A DNA stretch of 64,000 nucleotides from Nitrospira sp. (lineage in GTDB: Bacteria > Nitrospirota > Nitrospiria > Nitrospirales > Nitrospiraceae): NCBI GenBank assembly GCA_018242725.1, contig JAFEBI010000001.1, positions 315,008 to 379,007 of the forward strand, written 5' to 3'. This document shows positions 17,632-24,439 of this stretch, piece after piece. The first letter of the stretch is position 1, and each line of letters begins with the position of its first letter. Position numbers and translations under genes: made by a program. The notes under the pieces are model-generated. The model was not told the DNA's origin. It searched no databases and worked only from the letters and a program-made list of their open reading frames with translations.

Positions 17632-18116
17632 AGTATGTCCTGGATACGCATGTGTGGATCTGGTGGCAGATGAACCCGAAAAAGCTATCCTCTCGCGTCC
17701 GCACCATTCTCAACAATCCAGATCACTATTCGGAATTGCTCCTCTCAGTGATATCGGCATGGGAGTTTAGTAAGTTGTTGGAGAAAAAAAGAATAGGGAT
17801 TTCCTGCGATCCCGAAGAGTGGTTTCGTGTCGCACTCGAGATGCCCAAGCTCCGACCCGTGCCCCTCACCCCCACACTCAGCTACCGGTCGACCACTTTG
17901 CCTCAGCCGTTTCACGGAGATCCAGCGGATCAATTCATTGTCGCGACCGCCAGAGAAGAGAATGCGACCGTGCTGACCAAAGACACCCTCATCCGGCAAT
18001 ACAAGCACGTGCGCACACTTTGGCAAATATCCATCCGATTGCCGGCTTTCCACATCAATAATCTCTTCACATTCGGACCCGAGCGAGTGGGTCTGTCTGC
18101 CACGATGACCAGATGA
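17628..18116 (+). CDS. vapC: PIN-domain toxin VapC with abnormal C-terminal extension
   Basis: A ribonuclease toxin. The GTG at 17628 gives the canonical opening KYVLDTHVWIWW with the first catalytic aspartate; further acidic residues are in LLSVISAWEFSKLL and HGDPADQFIVATAREENATVLTKD. Normal VapC proteins of this type end about ten residues after VLTKD, near YKHVRTLW. Here the reading frame continues about 30 residues more with sequence unlike any PIN protein. That extra part lies on the opposite strand of a transposase remnant, so the natural stop codon seems to have been lost at the junction. The catalytic core is complete and the protein may still work. Confidence 0.88.
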   Translation: MKYVLDTHVWIWWQMNPKKLSSRVRTILNNPDHYSELLLSVISAWEFSKLLEKKRIGISCDPEEWFRVALEMPKLRPVPLTPTLSYRSTTLPQPFHGDPADQFIVATAREENATVLTKDTLIRQYKHVRTLWQISIRLPAFHINNLFTFGPERVGLSATMTR

Positions 18117-18244
18117 TAGTGGTTGTCCACAGACAATGGGCGTGGCGATCCACATCGTCATCGAAGATGTCTTCCCGCCCATTGCCCCGGGACGTTACTA
18201 TGGTAGAGCGCACCGTCAAATTGCAGCCGAAGAGGACGCGCCAT
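18062..18244 (-). pseudogene. remnant of a Y1 (REP-associated) transposase
   Basis: The minus strand from an ATG at 18244 reads MARPLRLQFDGALYH, the standard N-terminus of REP-associated tyrosine transposases. In shifted frames it continues with RGNGREDIFDDDVDR-like sequence, then HAHCL and VDNHYHLVI, the HUH nuclease motif with its histidine pair. At least two frameshifts and a large internal deletion are needed to read these parts together, and the catalytic tyrosine region is missing. The gene is dead. It abuts and partly overlaps, in antisense, the 3' end of vapC. Confidence 0.7.
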
Positions 18245-18330
18245 ACCTTATACGGGTACTACACAGAGGCGAGGAACATCACTATACAAGACTTGACCCC
18301 ATCTTATTTCCATCTTATTCCGTGCATGTT

Positions 18331-18681
18331 CTATGTCTGGAAGGCTGGCGTACTGCCAAAAATTAGTGGAGTGTCGCAGAGGCTCGTTCGTGGTGAGTCT
18401 GTCGAACCATGAAGGGAATTTCTTGGAATGGTCGATTGTAACGATGGGCGCTTCACGCGCTTATTTTGCCAGGGTGTATGTTGAAGGGCGTTGCCCTTAT
18501 GGGCCGCGATATGATCGATCCTGTCGCTTTTGATTTCGTATTGAGGATCGTCTGCCGATGCATGATGGACACGGCCCTTATAATTGAAGTCGGAGGTGGG
18601 GATGGCGATAATGATTCCCGACACGCGGCTGGCTTTGGAATTCCAGCTTACATGATCGCCGACCTTAAACGTCTTAGCCAT
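18331..18681 (-). CDS. DUF2945 (hypervirulence-associated TUDOR-like) protein, 3' end altered
   Basis: The first ~65 codons match the small DUF2945 family: MAKTFKVGDHVSWNSKASRVSG, then KGRVHHASADDPQYEIKSD and HIAAHKGNAL. Family members are usually about 70 residues and stop soon after the HKxxAL segment. Here the frame runs 45 residues further with low-quality sequence that includes an intergenic repeat (18386-18413 on the other strand). The normal stop seems lost, so the product is either longer than usual or the gene is in decay. The family has a small SH3/TUDOR-like fold of unknown function. Confidence 0.7.
   Translation of the reverse strand: MAKTFKVGDHVSWNSKASRVSGIIIAIPTSDFNYKGRVHHASADDPQYEIKSDRIDHIAAHKGNALQHTPWQNKRVKRPSLQSTIPRNSLHGSTDSPRTSLCDTPLIFGSTPAFQT
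18386..18413 (+). repeat. dispersed repeat of the GTTCGTGGTGAG..TGTCGAACCA type
   Basis: The stretch GTTCGTGGTGAGTCTGTCG followed by AACCATG matches from memory a short sequence found dispersed between genes in many bacterial genomes. Its ends are partly complementary (TTCG / CGAA; GTTCG / CGAAC), so the RNA can form a hairpin. Only one copy was noticed in this window. Confidence 0.5.
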
Positions 18682-18861
18682 CTTGCGTCCTCCTCACTTC
18701 TTCCGGTCGCGCATTTTTCAATGCGATCGCATCATCGGGGTCTTCAGCTTGCGTGCCGAACAGCGTCGACGAGATGCTCATCGCCGGCGACGATGCGCCG
18801 CCGGTTTCATGATGAAGAAGTATGTCAGGACACCTGAGAATACAAGAGTTTTTCACAGCCG

Positions 18862-19743
18862 CTAGAAGGTCTTGGAGAAGCGAACCTTGTAAAAGTCTCC
18901 GGATGGATTGGCATTAAGGGAGCCTCTCACCCCATTCGGACCTATCGTATGCACCTGCTCGGCGAAGTCCTTTCCCGCTGCGAACAGGAACGACATCCCC
19001 ATCGGCATCCGGAGTTCAACGTAGCCGCCGAGCCAGGCGATCATCCCCTGCGCCAGCAGAACGGATGCGTCCTGACCATTTGCGAGACAGCCCGTGCAGG
19101 GATGTCCTCCGCTGCCATACTGATGAATGTCTTCATAGTAGCCACCCACGATGAATTTCGTGCCACCTTCGGTCTTGATGACCGGGACTCCGGCATAGAG
19201 CCAATGATGGGTGAACGAACTCTGGGTCGGTCCCTGTGCCCTGACATCTTGGACAAGCACAAAGTACCCATCCACATCCAGTATGTCTCCGGCATAGTGG
19301 CCCTGGAACAGGAATAGGAACGCGTCAAAGGCATTGGCGTGGCATCCGCCGTTGCTCCCCAACTGTGCGGCACCGCAGGAGTTGACCTGGCCGTTCGTGA
19401 ACCCGACTTGAGGACGGATCACGAGTTTGCCGTCCAGAAAGGACTTGTGGATGCCGCCATAGATCCAGGTCCAGGGGTTGCTCCAGTCCGGCCGAGGGTT
19501 GGACAAGTGTCCATAGAGCGTAGAGCCGAAGGCGATGCCAAAATCCTGTCGTATGTAGTAGGTGCCCTGAATGATCGGATAGAATCCGAAGAACTTATCT
19601 TGGTTCAGAGACACCGAGACAGAGAAAGAGTCGAATCCCTTTTTGTCATCAGCTCTCGCCTGCGACAGAGTGAGATACAGGAGCCCGACAATGCACGCAG
19701 TCGTAAAGACAACCACTTGTCTGAAGGTGCGTTCCCAATTCAT
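18862..19743 (-). CDS. putative outer-membrane beta-barrel protein
   Basis: A 293-residue exported protein. The start at 19743 follows AGGAGG and gives a signal peptide (VVVFTTACIVGLLYLTLSQARA). The mature part is rich in alternating aromatic and small residues (SVSVSLNQDKFFGFYPIIQGTY, FIVGGYYEDIHQYG) and ends in phenylalanine (KVRFSKTF), the usual C-terminal signal for BAM-mediated insertion in the outer membrane. The two CxxC-like cysteine pairs (SCGAAQ..GGCH and CTGC) may form disulfides. Substrate or role unknown. No close partner gene; it lies inside the accessory island. Confidence 0.75.
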   Translation of the reverse strand: MNWERTFRQVVVFTTACIVGLLYLTLSQARADDKKGFDSFSVSVSLNQDKFFGFYPIIQGTYYIRQDFGIAFGSTLYGHLSNPRPDWSNPWTWIYGGIHKSFLDGKLVIRPQVGFTNGQVNSCGAAQLGSNGGCHANAFDAFLFLFQGHYAGDILDVDGYFVLVQDVRAQGPTQSSFTHHWLYAGVPVIKTEGGTKFIVGGYYEDIHQYGSGGHPCTGCLANGQDASVLLAQGMIAWLGGYVELRMPMGMSFLFAAGKDFAEQVHTIGPNGVRGSLNANPSGDFYKVRFSKTF

Positions 19744-19975
19744 GAGGAACCTCCTGTACTGACGCATGGGGAAGAGTTTATGAGGATGAATAACCTTCTA
19801 GTCGACTAATTACCTCCCGGGGCTGCAAGCTGTGAACAATTTGCGCGCACCGTCAATCGATTCTTCATCAGTGCTCATCTTATGGATGAGCGTCGATCTT
19901 TAAGCAACGTCACTCGCACATACCTTCATTGCGCCACTTTTGTTGTTGGCAGACATGTATGCGCGAGCCAGGCCG

Positions 19976-20875
19976 TTACTGTTTTAGCGGAGATTTTGTG
20001 GGCTCTTGCGCACGCGCTTTGTTCGCAATCTGGTCCTGAAGACGCTTCACCTCTGCCTTGACCGACTCCAATTCACCGGCATGCCTTGTCACTTTGGCAT
20101 GCACATCTTTAAGGGTGGTCGTGAGGTCCTCGACTTGCCGCTGCAGCGTCTTGTAGCCGTTTTCACGATCTGTGTCGATGTTTGTCGATTCCTTACCCGA
20201 CTGAGCATCGCCGAGTTCACGTGGAAGCTCATCCGGGATTTTCAACGAAATATGCATCGTCTCCGACTTGGACCACAGCCGGTCTCCCGAACCTTTGTCG
20301 AAGACCTCCTGCGCCGGTTCAAGAGCCTTGATGGTCATCAGCCCGGCCATTTGTGACGGTTCTCCGTCGACCGGGAGCACAAATGGATTGAGGGCCACGT
20401 GCATGTGGTGGTGCCGTACAAATATGGTTCCCGTGGTCTTGCCCTGGCCGGGGGAAAAGGGAGTGGAGTTGAGAGAAAAAAACAACCGATCCGTGCTGGT
20501 CGCGCGTCTGAACGCGGGAACCAACAACGGAACGAGCTTGCTCAACTCATCCGGACTGAAGAGCGGAGCATCGAGTTGTTTGCTTCGCTGTGCATCATCG
20601 GGCGCCGTGACGACAAGCGATCCGAGAAGCGGTCGCAGTTGAGAGACGTCACAATCGTGGGGGTGATCATTGCGGGGGGGCGCCGATCCGGTTCCCATCT
20701 CGCCGACCCCTACGACGTTCGTAGTGGGGTCATGTTGAAGGCCGACCTGGAGACCAACCCCATGGTAGAGGATCTGCTGATCCAGGGTGCAGGCCGTTTG
20801 GAGGAAGATAGCCATGAGCAAGATCGGACCGACCCCGGTCCATACGATGTCGTTTCGTAAGGACTTCATCATCAT
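19976..20875 (-). CDS. lipoprotein with C-terminal coiled coil
   Basis: A 299-residue putative lipoprotein. The N-terminal hydrophobic stretch (VGPILLMAIFLQTAC) ends in a lipobox with the acylated cysteine at about residue 29. The middle contains HHHMHVALNPFVLP, and the C-terminal 80 residues form a heptad-type helix (TLQRQVEDLTTTLKDVHAKVTRHAGELESVKAEVKRLQDQIANK). I do not recognise the family. The start is one of three adjacent ATG codons. The neighbouring genes share no evident function. Confidence 0.7.
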   Translation of the reverse strand: MMMKSLRNDIVWTGVGPILLMAIFLQTACTLDQQILYHGVGLQVGLQHDPTTNVVGVGEMGTGSAPPRNDHPHDCDVSQLRPLLGSLVVTAPDDAQRSKQLDAPLFSPDELSKLVPLLVPAFRRATSTDRLFFSLNSTPFSPGQGKTTGTIFVRHHHMHVALNPFVLPVDGEPSQMAGLMTIKALEPAQEVFDKGSGDRLWSKSETMHISLKIPDELPRELGDAQSGKESTNIDTDRENGYKTLQRQVEDLTTTLKDVHAKVTRHAGELESVKAEVKRLQDQIANKARAQEPTKSPLKQ

Positions 20876-21047
20876 GGCCCTCCATCAGTTCGGAGTAACT
20901 ACCCGGCAGCGCTCGTCTCAACAATCGAAGACTCATCGTCAGATTCGTTATGCGTACATCATGCATATCGATGCCATCAACTCGTAATATTGCTGGATTT
21001 GCAATGAATGATTACCTATTGAAATATACAAAATTACGTTATTCTAG

Positions 21048-21320
21048 CTAAGCGAACATAGCCAATCCTACACTTACGGATGGACAGGGGAGCCGCCCAC
21101 TAACAATGAAGACCTCTTCCGGGTACGCATGGGTCTTTCCCCCGAAGGCCGACGTATCCGCGCCAGGCAGGAAACGAGTCAGTCTGGTGTATTCGCCCGT
21201 CACTGGATCGATACTCAGGGTGATCTCCTCAGCCATCCCTTCCAACTCTTTGATGGGAGTCCAGCGGGTTCGCTGGTCTGGAACCAATGAATTCCAGTAG
21301 GTTGTAGTCGATTTCGACAT
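21048..21320 (-). pseudogene. truncated duplicate of the cupin gene at 2546-2953
   Basis: From the ATG at 21320 the first 77 codons are nearly the same as the cupin protein at 2953 (MSKSTTTYWNSLVPDQRTRW versus MSKSTTTYWNPLRPENRERW, then LSIDPVTGEYTRLTRFLPGADTS). After VSGRL the identity stops abruptly at about 21104 and about 13 unrelated residues follow to a stop. The second cupin motif with the metal-binding histidines is missing. The IS630-family element begins only 37 bases upstream of its start. Confidence 0.75.
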
Positions 21321-21392
21321 TCCCGTCCCCGGCAAGATGTGATGTATGGCGGCTATAGCTAAGCCGAGAATTACTGATGAACATAGGGATAG

Positions 21393-21740
21393 GTGTTGAG
21401 CCATGATGAGCGCATGCGATGCTCATCCGACTTGCGGCAACGGGTGGTGAAGTTTGTTCAGAGCGGTGTAAGCAAAGCCGAAGCGGCTCGGCGGTTCCAG
21501 GTCGGAGAGGCCAACGTCTACCGCTGGCTCAGGCCTGGCGGCATGGCCTACAAGCGCCCCGGCCCGCGCCGTACCCACAAGCTGGATTGGGACGCGTTGC
21601 GCCGTCATGTGGAGGCTCATCCGGATCGGACCCAAGCGGAGCGGGCGCGACAGTTGCCGGTGTCTCGCCCTTGCATCTGGTACGCGCTGCAGCGACTGCA
21701 GATCACCCATCAAAAAAAGGATCGGGTACCAAGAACGTGA
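21393..21740 (+). CDS. IS630-family transposase, first frame (N-terminal HTH part)
   Basis: The N-terminal 115 codons of the transposase. The helix-turn-helix is clear (CSSDLRQRVVKFVQSGVSKAEAARRF, then QVGEANVYRWLRPGG), followed by a second basic region (RPGPRRTHKLDWDALRRHVEAHPDRTQAERARQL) that binds the terminal repeats. Translation in this frame ends at 21740. A run of seven A followed by G at 21712-21719 lies just where the second frame takes over, so a translational frameshift of +1 (or -2) would join the two. The start could also be the ATG at 21414. Confidence 0.85.
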   Translation: MLSHDERMRCSSDLRQRVVKFVQSGVSKAEAARRFQVGEANVYRWLRPGGMAYKRPGPRRTHKLDWDALRRHVEAHPDRTQAERARQLPVSRPCIWYALQRLQITHQKKDRVPRT

Positions 21741-22242
21741 TCCTTGCCAACGCAGACAGTTCTTGCGCCGGCGCGAACGGTTGCTTCGCCATGGCAAACA
21801 GCCCGTCCATATCGATGAATGTGGCGTTGCCTCTTCGACGGCACGGCGCGATGGGTACGCCCCAAAGGGCCAGCGCGTGGACGGCCTCGTCTCCGGGCAT
21901 CGGCGACCACGCACCTCGTTGAGTGCGGCCCGGGTGGATGGGCGACTCGAAGAACCGCTTCTGTTCGAGGGCACCTGCGATACCGTCGTCTTCAACGCCT
22001 GGCTGAAGACACAACTGTGCCCTCGCCTGACGGCCCAGCATCTTGTGATCATGGACAAGGCGGCCTTTCACAAATCTCCGGAAACGGCGGAGCTCATCAA
22101 GGCCACCGGTGCCACGGTGTTGTTCCTCCCGCCATACTCTCCTGACTTCAATCCGATTGAACAGGATTTCTCCGCGCTCAAGAAACACAGGGAATACCAC
22201 GAAACCGCTTCGCTTGATGAAATCGTCAAGGCCTGTCAATAA
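21709..22242 (+). CDS. IS630-family transposase, second frame (DDE catalytic part)
   Basis: The catalytic part of the transposase. It has no start of its own and would be made by frameshifting at the A7G run at 21712-21719. The DDE residues are in VHIDECGVASS, HLVIMDKAAFHKS and SPDFNPIEQDFSALKK, in the normal order and spacing. The conserved LFEGTCDTVVFNAWL and FLPPYSP segments are intact. No stop codon interrupts the frame. Whether the frame break is programmed or an ordinary indel in the homopolymer cannot be told from one copy. Confidence 0.85.
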   Translation: MKKRIGYQERDPCQRRQFLRRRERLLRHGKQPVHIDECGVASSTARRDGYAPKGQRVDGLVSGHRRPRTSLSAARVDGRLEEPLLFEGTCDTVVFNAWLKTQLCPRLTAQHLVIMDKAAFHKSPETAELIKATGATVLFLPPYSPDFNPIEQDFSALKKHREYHETASLDEIVKACQ

Positions 22243-22312
22243 TTATCGTCTTAGCTATGATTCTTCTGGCCGAGGAAGGAAGTCAGGAATGACTCTAAGG
22301 TCTCCGAGTGGT

Positions 22313-22561
22313 TCATCGGTGTATCTGATTTTCTTGCTCATAGATACGTCTGCTTTTCCGCCAGTAGCCGGCTCCAAAAATCAGAATGACATCATGCCGA
22401 AACGTAAATCGAACGGTCAGGACTCCGCCGTCGACCCAGCCAAAGCAGTAGTGCCGCGTCTCACTTGAGCTATGAGACAGATCTTCCACGATCACGCGGC
22501 GTGGATCCGCAAAGGCTAACTGCGCTCTTTCGAAAGAGACTCCGTACAGGTTGGATGTCGC
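22313..22561 (-). pseudogene. BrnT-type (DUF497) toxin lacking its N-terminus
   Basis: The frame reads GVSFERAQLAFADPRRVIVED, then HYCFGWVDGGVLTVRFTFR, and ends in FGAGYWRKSRRIYEQENQ, which is the BrnT toxin family from about residue 15 to the end. The first ~15 residues, including the usual start, are missing: directly upstream, in the same frame, is the TGA stop of the membrane-protein gene at 22562. The normal partner antitoxin BrnA is not found; the IS630 element starts about 55 bases past the brnT stop. A GTG at 22495 is the only internal start. Probably not functional. Confidence 0.75.
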
Positions 22562-23011
22562 TCAGGACTTCTGATTTCGAATAACCAGACGGACGATAAC
22601 AGGAAAGACCATGACATAAAACAAGAGGAACCCTCCGACCAAGAGCTGCCCACGCAGTTGGGCGGGATCCACGACGACGTCATGCCCCGGCATCCACAGA
22701 TGCCTCGTCATGAGGTCGCACGCAAACCCTGCAATGAGCAACGCATACCAGAAGCGCCACCGTCGTCCCGTGTAGAGTGCCCGCTCGCGTCGATGAATCA
22801 GAAGGACCTGAGCCAGAATTCCGACGAGGGCCAAGTATTGGGTCCAAGTCGGGATCCCGAGGAACCCGGCCAGGATGATCCAGGCGAAGATTGCGACCAA
22901 AACCAGGATGGTCCCAAACAGAAACCCTCGTCGCGATTCCAGGAGACTCGTACCAACTCCAGCCAATCCACTCCTTAAAGGGCTTTTCTCTTGTTCGAGA
23001 CGCTGGATCAT
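22562..23011 (-). CDS. hypothetical membrane protein, four helices
   Basis: A 149-residue membrane protein. Four hydrophobic segments are visible at about residues 29-52, 56-72, 86-102 and 122-144 (for example GFLFGTILVLVAIFAWIILAG and LLVGGFLLFYVMVFPVIVRLV). The ATG at 23011 has a GAGGA box 3 bases upstream. The second loop is arginine-rich (HRRERALYTGRRWRFW) and should be cytoplasmic. I do not recognise the family. The gene stop is directly followed in frame by the truncated BrnT, which suggests a recombination joint at its 3' end. It follows the lipoprotein gene at 23062 by about 50 bases and may be in one transcript with it. Confidence 0.65.
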   Translation of the reverse strand: MIQRLEQEKSPLRSGLAGVGTSLLESRRGFLFGTILVLVAIFAWIILAGFLGIPTWTQYLALVGILAQVLLIHRRERALYTGRRWRFWYALLIAGFACDLMTRHLWMPGHDVVVDPAQLRGQLLVGGFLLFYVMVFPVIVRLVIRNQKS

Positions 23012-23061
23012 TGTCCTCACCTGATCTTCCTTTACGGCAACGTGGGCTCCGGCCAGCCTGC

Positions 23062-23451
23062 CTACTCCACCACTTCAACCTTATCGGACTCGTTCAGAAG
23101 ATAGAGGGCTTCGTTCTTGATAAAGAATCGACGCGGTTTCTCACCTCCATACTCGCCCATCAGATTCTTGGCCGTAATCCCCACGTGCACAATGTAACCA
23201 AACTCCGGAGGTTTTCTCCTACCTGAGAGATAGGCATAGCCTTTTTGTGGCTCTCCTATGAATCGAAGGCGGGCCGGGAACGGTTCAAGCAGCGACTGTT
23301 GCACAAGATCTTGTATGGCCTTCTGATAGACTGAGGATTCCGGGACTGTTCCATAGTCGGCACTCGCGATTTGTTCAGGCGTCACAGGGGTGACACACCC
23401 CGCTACGAGGAGTAGAAGCAAGATAAGGAGACTTCTGGGATAGACCTTCAC
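23062..23451 (-). CDS. small lipoprotein
   Basis: A 129-residue lipoprotein. The signal is clear: MKVYPRSLLILLLLLVAGC with the lipobox LVAGC at residue 19. The mature domain (LQQSL/LARLRFIGEPQKGYAYL-type strands, then FGYIVHVGITAKNLMGEYGG) is small and beta-rich, resembling periplasmic proteins of unknown function that occur in many Gram-negative bacteria. There is no aspartate at position +2 after the cysteine (valine is present), so sorting to the outer membrane is expected. A putative start signal is weak. Confidence 0.75.
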   Translation of the reverse strand: MKVYPRSLLILLLLLVAGCVTPVTPEQIASADYGTVPESSVYQKAIQDLVQQSLLEPFPARLRFIGEPQKGYAYLSGRRKPPEFGYIVHVGITAKNLMGEYGGEKPRRFFIKNEALYLLNESDKVEVVE

Positions 23452-23684
23452 CAGGGAATCCTGAGTAATTCTTCACGATCGTTCGCTGGTGCCATTCTAT
23501 GAGCCGGGACGTTAGATGCACAAGATAGTAATAGGTACCCGTTATCCAAACCATGGGTCGATTGGTTACGCTGTACAGTCTTACCATGCGACATCCGGGT
23601 GAGACGATGGGATACGCATCTTGATGGCGCTGGACATTTCTCACATCGACACGTACGGTAACATGTACATTCTTGGAGGACGCC

Positions 23685-23936
23685 ATGGATGCAATGACCT
23701 ACACCACCGTTCGTGCCAATCTTGCTAGCGCAATGGATCGCGTGTGCAATGACCACGAAGCCTTGATTATTACCCGCAACGGCGAACAGTCTGTTGTAAT
23801 GCTATCGCTCGAGGATTACAAAGCGCTTGAAGAAACCGCCTATCTGCTACGAACGCCTGCCAACGCCAAGAGACTGCTCTCAGCCGCTGCACAATTGAAC
23901 GCAGGAAAAGGCGTTGAGCGGAAACTGGCCAAGTGA
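23685..23936 (+). CDS. yefM: antitoxin YefM
   Basis: An 83-residue antitoxin of the Phd/YefM family, opening MDAMTYTTVRANLASAMDRVCNDHEALIITRNGEQSVVMLSLEDYKALEETAYLL region (read 23685 onward). This is the classical YefM N-terminus. The GGAGGA box lies 5 bases before the chosen ATG. The C-terminal tail (AKRLLSAAAQLNAGKGVERKLAK) binds the toxin. Its stop TGA overlaps the GTG start of yoeB. The pair transcribes towards the 3' end of hypC. Confidence 0.93.
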   Translation: MDAMTYTTVRANLASAMDRVCNDHEALIITRNGEQSVVMLSLEDYKALEETAYLLRTPANAKRLLSAAAQLNAGKGVERKLAK

Positions 23937-24175
23937 AGTTGGTATTTGCAGACGAAGCATGGGAAGACTATCTCTATCGGCAAAAGCAAGACAAACGTAT
24001 GACGGAACGGATTAACAAGCTCATCCGCGACACACAACGCGAACCTTTCGGTGGCGTCGGCAAACCAGAACCCTTGAAGCATGCGCTCTCGGGGTTTTGG
24101 TCGCGGCGAATCACCGATGAACATCGCGTGGTGAATGATGCGCTAGAAATTGTGCAACTCAGGTTCCACTACTGA
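23933..24175 (+). CDS. yoeB: toxin YoeB, slightly shortened
   Basis: An 80-residue mRNA interferase of the YoeB/Txe family that cuts mRNA on the ribosome. The start is GTG, overlapping the antitoxin stop. The family features are present: FADEAWEDYLYRQKQDK, the catalytic glutamate and arginine region in GVGKPEPLKHALSGFWSRRI, and the C-terminal histidine-tyrosine pair. Compared with usual members, the segment between DEHR and DAL is about three residues shorter (normal form close to HRLVYRVEDDAL; here HRVVNDAL). This could weaken the toxin. The gene ends 15 bases before the end of hypC on the other strand. Confidence 0.9.
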   Translation: MKLVFADEAWEDYLYRQKQDKRMTERINKLIRDTQREPFGGVGKPEPLKHALSGFWSRRITDEHRVVNDALEIVQLRFHY

Positions 24176-24189
24176 TCCACACTCGACGC

Positions 24190-24438
24190 TCACCCCTCGG
24201 CCCCATCCGGCGATCCTGATCCTGCCAACTCGGCATAGGTCTCCAACGTTCGCCGCGCTGCCTTTTCATCCAACCGACTGATCGCAAAGCCGACGTGGAC
24301 GATGACATAGTCGCCGACTCCGGCTTCCGGCACCAATGCCAAGGAGACGGATTTCGTCACGCCACCGAACGACACCGTCGCCGTGCGAAGCGCATCGTCT
24401 TCAATATTCAAAACCTGTCCTGGAACCGCAAGACACAT
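24190..24438 (-). CDS. hypC: hydrogenase assembly chaperone HypC
   Basis: HypC binds HypD and the large hydrogenase subunit and carries the iron unit between them. The 82-residue protein starts at MCLAVPGQVLNIE, where cysteine 2 is the essential residue, and contains VGDYVIVHVGFAISRLDE, the family core. It starts 1 base after the hypF stop, on the same strand, so it belongs to the hydrogenase operon and is its last gene. hypD should follow but lies 7 kb further on behind the toxin-antitoxin island. Confidence 0.97.
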   Translation of the reverse strand: MCLAVPGQVLNIEDDALRTATVSFGGVTKSVSLALVPEAGVGDYVIVHVGFAISRLDEKAARRTLETYAELAGSGSPDGAEG

Positions 24439-24439
24439 C

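Larger units (their letters stand above)
21358..22255 (+). mobile_element. complete IS630-family insertion sequence, about 0.9 kb
   Basis: The element carries a two-frame transposase and ends in imperfect inverted repeats. The left end reads GCTAAGcCGAgAATTA from 21358, and the complement of the right end reads GCTAAGaCGAtAATTA to 22255; 14 of the first 16 bases agree. Both ends are flanked by TA (21356-21357 and 22256-22257), the usual 2-bp target duplication of IS630/Tc1-type elements. The boundaries are my own reading of these repeats. Its insertion separates a truncated cupin copy on the left from a truncated BrnT gene on the right. Confidence 0.82.

Noticed and set aside
22259-22313. BrnA antitoxin partly interrupted by the IS element
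   Set aside because: An ATG overlaps the brnT stop and about 17 codons follow, but they do not look like BrnA, and the sequence beyond the IS does not continue it.
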